Assembly: GCF_041080815.1 (NCBI RefSeq)
Contig: NZ_CP160205.1
Coordinates: 2,294,001-2,358,000, forward strand
Source of the DNA: Mucilaginibacter yixingensis
GTDB lineage: Bacteria > Bacteroidota > Bacteroidia > Sphingobacteriales > Sphingobacteriaceae
Length of the DNA: 64,000 nt
Direction: 5' to 3'
Shown piece after piece: positions 24,998 to 32,174 of this stretch. Under the pieces are notes generated by a model. The model was not told where the DNA came from. It worked only from the letters and a program-made list of their open reading frames with translations, and made no database searches. Within the stretch, counting starts at the first letter, position 1. Each line of letters opens with the position of its first letter. Made by a program: the position numbers and the translations under genes.

Positions 24998-26392
24998 TTA
25001 CAACTCGTAGGTCACACCTTTCTCCGCAATAACAACAGGATAATGCTCTGCCACCAACGCATCAGATAAAGCTTTCATTGACGATACTTCGCCGTGCACC
25101 AGGAAGATGTTTTTAATATGTGCTGCGTCCTGCTGTCTAGCCACATTAAGCAGATCGTCATGATCACCGTGAGCACTCAGTACATCAGTTTGTTTAATGG
25201 TGGCATAAACGGACAGATCGCGGTCTTTAATGTGAACGATGGAATCCCCGCGTAGCAAGCGGTGGCCCAAGGTACCTTTGGCGCTATAACCTATAAAGAG
25301 GATAGTACAATAGTAGTTCTGGATATTATAGAACAGGTGATCTTGTATACGCCCGCCCTCCAGCATACCTGCAGATGAAATAATGATGCAAGGCTCAAAA
25401 TAATTACTGATCTGCTTGCTCTCTTTCAGCGTTTCGATGTAGGTGAGATTTTCAAACTCAAATTCATCGCCCTGTCGGTTGTAGAACTCTTTAGCATCAT
25501 CGTTAACCAGGTTGTGGTGTTTGCGGTAGATCTGCGTAGCACGCGTTGCCATTGGGCTATCTACAAAAACAGGTACAGCAGGCAACAAACCTTTGCTAAA
25601 GATCTTATTCAGCGTGAATACTAATGACTGCGTACGGCCAACGCTAAATGCCGGAATGATCATTCGTCCAGGCTGGTCGATGCAGGCTTCTTTGATGGCT
25701 TCTACCAATACTTCCTCCACCGAGCGGCCTTTGCTGTGCTGACGACCACCATAAGTAGACTCAGTAACTAAATAGTCTACCGGAGGCAGTGGCTGCGGGT
25801 CATTCAATACCGGGTAGTTCATCCGCCCAATATCGCCCGTGAAAGCGATAGTTTTCTCTACGCCATTTTCATTGATTTTCAGAACAGCGGCAGCGGCTCC
25901 CAGTAGGTGACCTACCGGCACAAATGTTAGCTCAATATCACCGTTCAGCCTGAACGGTTTATTATAGCCAATAGTCACCATGGCTTCCATGGTATCCATC
26001 ACATGCTTTTGCAGATACAAAGGTTGGGGCCCGCTGCCGGAACGACCTCTTTTACGGTTACGACGCCCTTTCTCCAGCTTGTTCATAAAAAGTGTTACCG
26101 AGTCAAGCAATAATAATTCCGTCAAATCCGCGGTAGGGGGAGTACATAAAATCTGACCCGAATAACCATAACGGAGCAAGGTAGGCAGGTTGCCCGAGTG
26201 ATCGATATGCGCGTGAGTGAGTATCACCACATCAATATCGGCCGGGTTGAATGGAAAGCTTTCGTTTTGTTGCTGATGCGTATCGCGCTCGTAATCTAAG
26301 CCACAGTCAATCAGTATTTTATATTGGCCAACCTGGAGCAGGTGCATACTTCCGGTAACCTGCTGTGCAGCGCCATGTATAGTTAGTTTCAT
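24998..26392 (-). CDS. MBL-fold beta-CASP RNA-processing-type hydrolase
   Basis: 464 residues. The metal-binding motif HAHIDH (60-65) belongs to the metallo-beta-lactamase fold, followed by a beta-CASP domain (RMIIPAFSVGRTQSLVFTLNKIF, then SAGMLEGGRIQDHLFYN) and a C-terminal RMMBL-like segment (SAHGDHDDLLNV, IFLVHGE). This is the CPSF-73/Ysh1-like group, often RNA endonucleases. A basic insert, KLEKGRRNRKRGRSGSG, lies after the MBL core. Possible RNA maturation or decay enzyme; substrates are unknown. Convergent with serA. Confidence 0.88.
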   Translation of the reverse strand: MKLTIHGAAQQVTGSMHLLQVGQYKILIDCGLDYERDTHQQQNESFPFNPADIDVVILTHAHIDHSGNLPTLLRYGYSGQILCTPPTADLTELLLLDSVTLFMNKLEKGRRNRKRGRSGSGPQPLYLQKHVMDTMEAMVTIGYNKPFRLNGDIELTFVPVGHLLGAAAAVLKINENGVEKTIAFTGDIGRMNYPVLNDPQPLPPVDYLVTESTYGGRQHSKGRSVEEVLVEAIKEACIDQPGRMIIPAFSVGRTQSLVFTLNKIFSKGLLPAVPVFVDSPMATRATQIYRKHHNLVNDDAKEFYNRQGDEFEFENLTYIETLKESKQISNYFEPCIIISSAGMLEGGRIQDHLFYNIQNYYCTILFIGYSAKGTLGHRLLRGDSIVHIKDRDLSVYATIKQTDVLSAHGDHDDLLNVARQQDAAHIKNIFLVHGEVSSMKALSDALVAEHYPVVIAEKGVTYEL

Positions 26393-26396
26393 TCGG

Positions 26397-26515
26397 TAGT
26401 TCTTAGACTATTACAGGTCATAGTTAGTCATCTATGCTCACTGATTATAAATTATAGTATAGTCTTTTTCGTTTATCTGTTTTTACTATGATCCATGAAC
26501 TAAGAACCATGAACC
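26397..26515. repeat. heptad repeat of ATGAACC type with decayed left arm
   Basis: The right arm 26488-26515 is ATGATCC, ATGAACT, AAGAACC, ATGAACC, four words in phase, preceded by ACT as in the copy at 29410. The left side (26397-26426) retains AGTTCTTAG and GGTCATAGT, which align with the reverse complement of the right arm with small indels. It lies between two leftward genes. Confidence 0.6.
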
Positions 26516-26526
26516 AGAAATCAAAT

Positions 26527-27048
26527 CTAAATTTTTATATCACGTTTTCTTCGCGCCACAATCAAAATTGACACCAGCATGAGTGCAATAATAATGTACA
26601 GCACATTCATGTGTTTATTTTGCGCCTGGCGATTATTTTCTGCTTCGGTTTTTACCTTTTCCAACTCGTTACGTAGCTTATTGATGGTATTCATATAAGC
26701 CAGGTTAGTAGTTTGTGTTTGAGAGGATTGTGTTTGCGCCTGAGTTTGCTGAAAAGCACGATAGTCCAGCAGGATCTTAGTCTGGCGGAAGATCTCTTCA
26801 TCAGTCTGCGCAATATCCATTAGGATATCGGCAGAGTGGCGAATATCCTTCTTGGTTTGAAACCCGAAAATGCCGGTATGCATGCTCAAGCTTTCTGAGT
26901 ATTGGCCAAATTTGGAACGACGGGCGTCCAGCATATCGTTTATTTTTTTGCGCTGAGCCTCGTAGGCGACAGAATCAGCATTGCGTTGCTGTGCGAAGTC
27001 AGCACCAGCACACAGGCAGAGCATTAACAATAGAACAAGTTTTCTCAT
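26527..27048 (-). CDS. hypothetical secreted or tail-anchored coiled-coil protein
   Basis: 173 residues. Signal-peptide-like start MRKLVLLLMLCLCAGADFAQQ, then charged helices and a Gln/Thr-rich linker (QTQAQTQSSQTQTTN) near residues 102-116, a short coiled coil (INKLRNELEKVKTEAENNRQ), and a C-terminal membrane helix (YIIIALMLVSILIVARRKRD). The topology implies an envelope protein with a periplasmic helical domain. No family was recognised. Confidence 0.65.
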   Translation of the reverse strand: MRKLVLLLMLCLCAGADFAQQRNADSVAYEAQRKKINDMLDARRSKFGQYSESLSMHTGIFGFQTKKDIRHSADILMDIAQTDEEIFRQTKILLDYRAFQQTQAQTQSSQTQTTNLAYMNTINKLRNELEKVKTEAENNRQAQNKHMNVLYIIIALMLVSILIVARRKRDIKI

Positions 27049-27121
27049 ATTCAGTTTAAGGTAAAGGGCCCTTTGGGTTGAAAGTTAAGGAGCTATGAAG
27101 ATGTGGGGTCTGAAATAGACC

Positions 27122-27149
27122 ACTCACAATTCACTACTCACCACTCACT
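27122..27149. repeat. solitary heptad-repeat arm, ACTCACC type
   Basis: Four in-phase words: ACTCACA, ATTCACT, ACTCACC, ACTCACT. It ends three bases before the stop codon of the SAM hydrolase gene. No complementary arm was found in the 100 bases around it, although a short GGTCT/AGACC hairpin sits just upstream (27101-27118). Confidence 0.65.
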
Positions 27150-27152
27150 TTC

Positions 27153-27929
27153 CTATTGAAAATCAATAATCACGCTGTCGCCCAGATTTAACCCTAATAA
27201 CCCGCTGGCGTTCCCTTTGTTTATGGCAATCTCTAAATGATCGCTAATGCCAAACAGACAGAGCTTTTCGCCTTCGGGTACCTCGTTATAATGCCAGCTA
27301 AGGTGGGTAATCGTTTCGTTCCGTTTAAAATACAAAATAAAACGACGCCCGCGCTGTATACGGTTAAAAAACTCCTTGGTTATATTGGTAATGACGTTCT
27401 GGAATGAGTCAATATAAATAACTACACCTTTGATCAGGTTCTTCTCGATCACCGGCTGCAGGTTCATTTTTTTCTCGATGTTCTCTACCGGGATGCCAAT
27501 CTCGCTCAGCGCACCTCCTTTAGCCAGATGACAGGCAGCTTTAACAAAAATATCAGCCAGCGGGAAGTGTAAAAACTTCAGATCCTGCATAATGGTTAGT
27601 TCTACCATTTCCTGCGGCTCTTCGGTAAACATCAATGAAAAAATACCATTATCGGCACCTACAAAATAATGATTACGGTACTTAACGGCCAGAAAACGGG
27701 TTTGCTCGTTATACACCGTGTCAATACCGATAAGGTGCACGGTATCCTCCGGAAAATAGTAAAAACTATTTTTTAAAATGAATGCAGCCTGTTGTATATT
27801 GAATGCAGAAACGGCATGGGTAATATCAACTATGTTAACCGTGGGTAATAGTCTCAGGATACTGCCTTTCAGCGCGGCCTGATATATGTCTTTGTCGCCC
27901 AGGTCTGTAGTTAATGTTATTATTGCCAT
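27153..27929 (-). CDS. SAM-dependent chlorinase/fluorinase-family protein (SAM hydrolase)
   Basis: 258 residues. TLTTDLGDKDIYQAALKGSILRLLP near residue 6 and FVGADNGIFSLMF near 90 match the DUF62 family. In bacteria and archaea its members mostly hydrolyse S-adenosylmethionine to adenosine and methionine; a few halogenate it. The conserved TTDLG/D residues for SAM binding are present. The C-terminal domain has the expected beta-barrel-like segments (DSFQNVITNIT). No secondary-metabolite genes are adjacent, so simple SAM hydrolysis is more likely than halogenation. Confidence 0.87.
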   Translation of the reverse strand: MAIITLTTDLGDKDIYQAALKGSILRLLPTVNIVDITHAVSAFNIQQAAFILKNSFYYFPEDTVHLIGIDTVYNEQTRFLAVKYRNHYFVGADNGIFSLMFTEEPQEMVELTIMQDLKFLHFPLADIFVKAACHLAKGGALSEIGIPVENIEKKMNLQPVIEKNLIKGVVIYIDSFQNVITNITKEFFNRIQRGRRFILYFKRNETITHLSWHYNEVPEGEKLCLFGISDHLEIAINKGNASGLLGLNLGDSVIIDFQ

Positions 27930-28031
27930 TAATTTTATAAATATTTATTGCTAATCTTGTACGAGTGTTTAGCGCTACAAATATTCAATTTTTTGGGCAT
28001 AAAACACCAGTAACTAAAAATTCTATAACTG

Positions 28032-28997
28032 TTGAACGAACTTAAATTATCAATCGAGCATATTGACCCAGCAGTGCTGTGGGGGCCAAATAATGACCAT
28101 TTCGAGATCATTAAGAAGCAATATCCAAAGCTTAAAATAGTGGCTCGCGGAAGCGATGTGAAGGTACTGGGCGAAGACCATGAACTAACGGTCTTTAACG
28201 AAAAATTTCAGCAGTTAGTAAATCATGTAGACAAGTTTGAATCACTTAACACCATTGATGTTGAGCGCATTCTGGGTGCCAAGATCCAACCAGCAACTAC
28301 AATGGCAGAACCGGCGTCTGGCGATAAATCATCCAACGGTGAGGTAATCGTTTTTGGCCCGAACGGCATTATGGTTAAAGCGCGTACGGCTAACCAGCGC
28401 CGCATGGTTGACAGCATTAACAAAAACGATATCATTTTTGCTATTGGCCCTGCAGGTACCGGTAAAACTTATACAGCGGTTGCGTTGGCCGTAAGAGCGC
28501 TGAAAAACAAAGAGATTAAGCGTATCATCTTAACGCGTCCGGCAGTGGAGGCAGGGGAGAACCTGGGCTTCTTACCGGGCGACTTGAAAGAAAAGATCGA
28601 TCCGTACCTGCGCCCGCTATACGATGCGCTGGACGATATGATTCCGGCTGATAAACTGAAAGTTTACCTGGAAAACCGCACCATAGAGATTGCCCCATTG
28701 GCCTTTATGCGCGGCCGTACGCTGGACAACTGTTTTGTGATATTGGACGAGGCGCAAAACGCTACCGATATGCAGCTGAAAATGTTCCTGACCCGTATGG
28801 GCCCAACGGCAAAATTCATTGTAACCGGCGACGTAACCCAGATTGACTTGCCTAAGAAACAACAATCAGGCTTGCATACCGCTCTGCGTATTTTACCGGA
28901 CATTAAAGGCATCGATATTATTTATCTGACCGGTGAAGACGTGGTACGCCATAAGCTGGTTAAACGTATTTTGGAAGCCTACGGCGATATTCAGTAA
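28032..28997 (+). CDS. PhoH-family ATPase
   Basis: 321 residues from a TTG start that gives MNELKLSIEHIDPAVLWGPN, as typical for this family. Walker A is GPAGTGKT at 139-146; TRPAVEAGENLGFLPGD is the conserved PhoH segment, and ILDEAQNAT the Walker B-like region. The N-terminus (residues 30-80) is a KH-like RNA-binding domain of PhoH/YbeZ. YbeZ partners the rRNA-maturation nuclease YbeY; no ybeY is adjacent here. The IVP-family gene and a heptad repeat follow. Confidence 0.93.
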   Translation: MNELKLSIEHIDPAVLWGPNNDHFEIIKKQYPKLKIVARGSDVKVLGEDHELTVFNEKFQQLVNHVDKFESLNTIDVERILGAKIQPATTMAEPASGDKSSNGEVIVFGPNGIMVKARTANQRRMVDSINKNDIIFAIGPAGTGKTYTAVALAVRALKNKEIKRIILTRPAVEAGENLGFLPGDLKEKIDPYLRPLYDALDDMIPADKLKVYLENRTIEIAPLAFMRGRTLDNCFVILDEAQNATDMQLKMFLTRMGPTAKFIVTGDVTQIDLPKKQQSGLHTALRILPDIKGIDIIYLTGEDVVRHKLVKRILEAYGDIQ

Positions 28998-29006
28998 TTA
29001 GTTAAT

Positions 29007-29032
29007 TGTTGATGGTTCATAGTTCATAGTAC
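29007..29032. repeat. left arm of heptad inverted repeat flanking the IVP gene
   Basis: Words TGTTGAT (degenerate), GGTTCAT, AGTTCAT, then AGTAC. It lies between the phoH stop (28997) and the IVP start (29036). Its GGTTCATAGTTCAT is the exact reverse complement of ATGAACTATGAACC in the right arm at 29417-29430. Confidence 0.85.
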
Positions 29033-29035
29033 CGG

Positions 29036-29386
29036 ATGCCTTTTAGATTTGAAGACCTACAAGTTTGGCAGAAGGCATTAGAGCTTAACGACCAGATCAA
29101 TATTGCAGCCGAGGGCTTTCCTAAAGACGAACTATATGCTTTGGTAAATCAAATGAAGAGAGCTGCTGATTCTGTGGTTTTGAATATTGCAGAAGGCTCT
29201 ACAGGACAAACCAAAGCAGTATTTAAAGTATTCTTAAACTATTCTTTGCGATCAGCCGTAGAGGTGGTTAGTTGTCTTTTTATAGCAAAGCGCAGAAACT
29301 ATCTAACACAAGAACAGTTTACTATATTATATAATGAATATGAGATCTTGGTGAAAATGATCACCGCTCTAAGAAATTCAATTTAA
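29036..29386 (+). CDS. four-helix-bundle protein, 23S rRNA intervening-sequence (S23/IVP) family
   Basis: 116 residues. FEDLQVWQKA (5-14) and LVNQMKRAADSVVLNIAEG (36-54) are the signature of the S23/IVP family, known from intervening sequences in 23S rRNA of Leptospira and others and related to the Avd protein of diversity-generating retroelements. It forms pentameric four-helix bundles that bind nucleic acid. Here there is no 23S gene nearby; instead it sits in a 427-bp unit closed by inverted heptad arms, between phoH and purC. Length is normal. Function in this setting is unknown. Confidence 0.9.
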   Translation: MPFRFEDLQVWQKALELNDQINIAAEGFPKDELYALVNQMKRAADSVVLNIAEGSTGQTKAVFKVFLNYSLRSAVEVVSCLFIAKRRNYLTQEQFTILYNEYEILVKMITALRNSI

Positions 29387-29404
29387 GGATCATAAGCATT
29401 CTTT

Positions 29405-29437
29405 GTACTATGATCCATGAACTATGAACCATGATCC
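29405..29437. repeat. right arm of heptad inverted repeat flanking the IVP gene, over the purC start
   Basis: After GTACT, 29410-29437 gives four in-phase words: ATGATCC, ATGAACT, ATGAACC, ATGATCC. The last word contains the purC start codon. Compared with the left arm it carries exactly one extra word (ATGATCC), as if the arms differ by a single 7-base unit. Confidence 0.88.
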
Positions 29438-30381
29438 AAAAAGCAATAAAAGAAACTCATTTTAACTTCCCTGGTCAAACCAGTTTTTATAAAGGTAAAG
29501 TACGCGACGTTTATACCGTTAATAACCAATATCTGGTGATGGTGGTGAGCGATCGCATTTCTGCATTCGATGTAGTTTTACCTGAGCCAATTCCTTATAA
29601 AGGACAGGTATTAAACCAAATAGCTGCTCGTTTTTTAAAAGCAACAGAAGATATTGTTCCTAACTGGGTAGTAAGTGTACCCGACCCGAGTGTAACTATC
29701 GGTCGCATTTGTGAGCCCTTTAAGGTAGAGATGGTGATTCGTGGTTACCTGGCCGGTCATGCGTGGCGCGAATATAGTGCTGGCAAACGTCAGGTATGCG
29801 GTGTAAGTTTGCCAGAGGGTTTGAAAGAGAACGATAAACTGCCAGAGCCTATCATCACCCCAACCACTAAAGCTGCGGTAGGGCATGATGAAGATATTTC
29901 TAAAGAAGAAATTTTATCTCGCGGCATTGTGTCGCCAGAAGATTACGAACAACTGGAAACCTACACCCGAGCCATATTTGCAAGAGGTACAGAAATTGCG
30001 GCTAAACGTGGCCTGATTTTGGTTGATACCAAATATGAATTTGGCAAAGTGGGCGATACCATCTACTTGATTGACGAGATCCACACGCCAGACTCATCAC
30101 GGTATTTTTATAGCGAAGGTTATGAAGAACGTCAGCAAAAAGGCGAACCGCAGAAACAGCTATCAAAAGAATTTGTACGTAAATGGCTGATCGAAAATAA
30201 TTTTCAGGGTAAAGACGGACAAGTAGTTCCTGAAATGACACCTGAAAAGATCAACGAAATATCTGAACGATACATAGAATTATACGAGCAAATTATTGGC
30301 GAACCATTTGTAAAAGCTGAGCCAGGTGATGTATTAAATCGCGTTGAACAGGCCGTAAATAACGAATTGCAACGTTTATAA
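29431..30381 (+). CDS. purC: phosphoribosylaminoimidazole-succinocarboxamide synthase
   Basis: 316 residues, the long bacterial/eukaryote-like form of about 300. Joins CAIR with aspartate, using ATP, to form [21 protein letters not shown] (19-33), [19 protein letters not shown] (40-58), [16 protein letters not shown] and [14 protein letters not shown] are visible. DTKYEFG and [12 protein letters not shown] complete the active site. Its start codon is inside the right arm of the heptad repeat, so the repeat supplies the initiation region. PurE and purK lie about 3 kb downstream on the other strand. Confidence 0.95.
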   Translation: MIQKAIKETHFNFPGQTSFYKGKVRDVYTVNNQYLVMVVSDRISAFDVVLPEPIPYKGQVLNQIAARFLKATEDIVPNWVVSVPDPSVTIGRICEPFKVEMVIRGYLAGHAWREYSAGKRQVCGVSLPEGLKENDKLPEPIITPTTKAAVGHDEDISKEEILSRGIVSPEDYEQLETYTRAIFARGTEIAAKRGLILVDTKYEFGKVGDTIYLIDEIHTPDSSRYFYSEGYEERQQKGEPQKQLSKEFVRKWLIENNFQGKDGQVVPEMTPEKINEISERYIELYEQIIGEPFVKAEPGDVLNRVEQAVNNELQRL

Positions 30382-30457
30382 CTTGTATTAGTATTAAATT
30401 TAGTTATATCTTTAGAACTCCAATTATTTGGTTTTATACACACACAAGAGGTAAACA

Positions 30458-30835
30458 ATGAAATTTTCTGTAGATAAACACGAGAAATATGTGCTGGTAA
30501 AGCTCAATGAGTCAAAGATTAATTCATTGGTAACACCCCAGCTAAAATCTGAACTGATATTGATTAATGCAGAGGGTCAGCGCAATATTGTGCTGGATCT
30601 GTCGCAGGTTAAATTTGCTGATTCATCTGGTCTGAGCAGCCTGTTGGTTGGTCATCGCCTGTGTAAAAACGCCGAAGGCTCTTTTATTTTAGTTGGCCTT
30701 AATGAGGCAGTATCGCGTCTGGTAACCATCTCTCAGCTGGATACAGTTTTATCTATTGTACCAACCGTTGATGAGGCTATCGACCTCATTTTTATGGAAG
30801 AAATAGAAAAAGAGCTGAAAAAAGAAGCAAAATAG
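30458..30835 (+). CDS. STAS-domain anti-anti-sigma-factor-like protein
   Basis: 125 residues. Residues 20-100 form a STAS domain; the phosphorylation-site motif DSSGLSSLLVGHRL is at about 51-64, in the position of the regulated serine in SpoIIAA/RsbV. A Lys/Glu-rich C-terminal tail (EEIEKELKKEAK) is present. No anti-sigma kinase is adjacent, so the partner is unknown. Closely followed by the RNase Z gene (23 bases), which suggests co-transcription. Confidence 0.85.
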   Translation: MKFSVDKHEKYVLVKLNESKINSLVTPQLKSELILINAEGQRNIVLDLSQVKFADSSGLSSLLVGHRLCKNAEGSFILVGLNEAVSRLVTISQLDTVLSIVPTVDEAIDLIFMEEIEKELKKEAK

Positions 30836-30858
30836 CCCCAGGTTTGTTTACCTGATAT

Positions 30859-31773
30859 ATGAAGTTCGAGGTAACTATACTGGGAAGCAGTTCAGCTACC
30901 CCTATTTTCAACAGAAACCCTACAGCACAGGCGCTAAATGTAAACGAGCGCCTGTACCTTATTGATTGTGGCGAAGGCACCCAGCAGCAGATGTTGCGTT
31001 ACGAGGTAAAAGCCAGTCGTATAGATCATATTTTTATCAGCCACCTGCACGGCGATCATTACCTGGGCCTCATTGGTTTGCTATCGTCTCTGCACCTTAA
31101 CGGCCGTAAAGATCCACTCAAGCTCTTTTGTCCAGAGCCGCTCAAAGAGATCATTGAATTACAGTTTAAGTATTCTGAAACCAACCTGCAGTATCCTATA
31201 GAATATTACTTTACTGATCCTTTAAAGCCTGCCGTTATCCTGGAAAACCATGATGTAACGGTAGAAACCATCCCGCTAAATCATCGCATTGCCTGTACGG
31301 GCTTTATCTTCAAAGAGAAAAAACGTCTGCGTAAGCTGATGAAAGAAAAGGTAGAGCAGTTACACATCCCAATTGAGTTTTATTCGCGTCTTAAAAAAGG
31401 AGAGGACTATACCGATGCAAAAGGCAGAGTACATAAAAACGATGAATTGACTACTGATTCTGCTGCGCCAAGATCATACGCCTATTGTTCAGATACGCTG
31501 TATGATGAGCGTTATTTCAATCAGATCCAGGGCGTAAATATGCTTTATCACGAAGCCACTTTCCTGCACAATATGCTTGATCGTGCCCGCGAAACGCATC
31601 ACACCACCGCCTGGCAAGCCGGTGATGTAGCCGTGAAAGTTGGTGCCCATGAACTACTGATCGGACATTTTTCTGCCCGTTACAAAACGTTGAATGATCT
31701 GTTGGACGAGGCGCAACATGTTTTTCCCAATACAGATCTGGCAATCGAGGGTCGGACGTACCCAATCAGCTAA
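30859..31773 (+). CDS. rnz: ribonuclease Z
   Basis: 304 residues, usual size. Cuts the 3' trailer of tRNA precursors. VTILGSSSATP (5-15), IDCGEGTQQQML (35-46), the zinc motif HLHGDHYLGLIGLL (62-75), LNHRIACTGF and HTTAWQAGDVA with a C-terminal IGHFSARYK are all in place. It ends 164 bases before a tRNA-Gln gene that lacks an encoded CCA, a type of substrate it could process. Confidence 0.95.
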   Translation: MKFEVTILGSSSATPIFNRNPTAQALNVNERLYLIDCGEGTQQQMLRYEVKASRIDHIFISHLHGDHYLGLIGLLSSLHLNGRKDPLKLFCPEPLKEIIELQFKYSETNLQYPIEYYFTDPLKPAVILENHDVTVETIPLNHRIACTGFIFKEKKRLRKLMKEKVEQLHIPIEFYSRLKKGEDYTDAKGRVHKNDELTTDSAAPRSYAYCSDTLYDERYFNQIQGVNMLYHEATFLHNMLDRARETHHTTAWQAGDVAVKVGAHELLIGHFSARYKTLNDLLDEAQHVFPNTDLAIEGRTYPIS

Positions 31774-31937
31774 CATTTTACGCAAAAAGCTTTAATCTGA
31801 TATTCACCGGCTTACATCAACTGCGTGTAAATATCCTCCAGAAATTGCATTTTTATTTCCAAGTAAGGCTTGAGCTTTGTATAATTGCACTCTGATTTAA
31901 GCGAAAACAACGCTGTTAGAGCAAAAAACGGAAGTAT

Positions 31938-32008
31938 TTTCCACTGGTGTAACGGTAGCACTACAGATTCTGGTTCTGTCTGTCGAGGTTCGAATCCTTG
32001 GTGGAAAA
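31938..32008 (+). tRNA. tRNA-Gln (CUG anticodon)
   Basis: 71 bases fold as a cloverleaf: acceptor TTTCCAC with GTGGAAA, D stem GTGT/GCAC, anticodon stem ACAGA/TCTGT around the loop TTCTGGT (anticodon CTG), T stem CGAGG/CCTTG with loop TTCGAAT, discriminator A. CCA is not encoded (the sequence continues ACTTAA), so it must be added. It is followed by a terminator and therefore transcribed singly. Confidence 0.93.
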
Positions 32009-32017
32009 CTTAAAAAG

Positions 32018-32042
32018 GCGGGAAAAATATCCCGCTTTTTTT
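32018..32042 (+). terminator. terminator of tRNA-Gln
   Basis: GCGGGA at 32018-32023 pairs with TCCCGC at 32030-32035, with the loop AAAATA, followed by seven Ts; only ten bases after the tRNA end. Confidence 0.9.
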
Positions 32043-32174
32043 ATGGGCGCTATCGCCAAAAAAATCAGGATACTTCAGGATACACTCTACCCCATAAAAT
32101 CATATTTTAGCCACTACAAACCACAAGAACCATCGGTTGCAAAGCCGGTACCGAATTATTAAACCTGATTTTTG

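Noticed and set aside
27153..27929. Halogenase activity for the SAM-hydrolase-family protein
   Set aside because: No secondary-metabolism genes nearby; family members in this phylum are expected to hydrolyse SAM.
13555..29437. Heptad runs considered as CRISPR arrays or tandem microsatellites
   Set aside because: Units are 7-8 bases, directly adjacent, without spacers, and arranged as inverted arms; the words within a run differ, unlike a microsatellite.
29007..29437. IVP-family gene considered as part of a diversity-generating retroelement (Avd) or a 23S intervening sequence
   Set aside because: No reverse transcriptase, template or variable repeat and no rRNA gene is present in the window.
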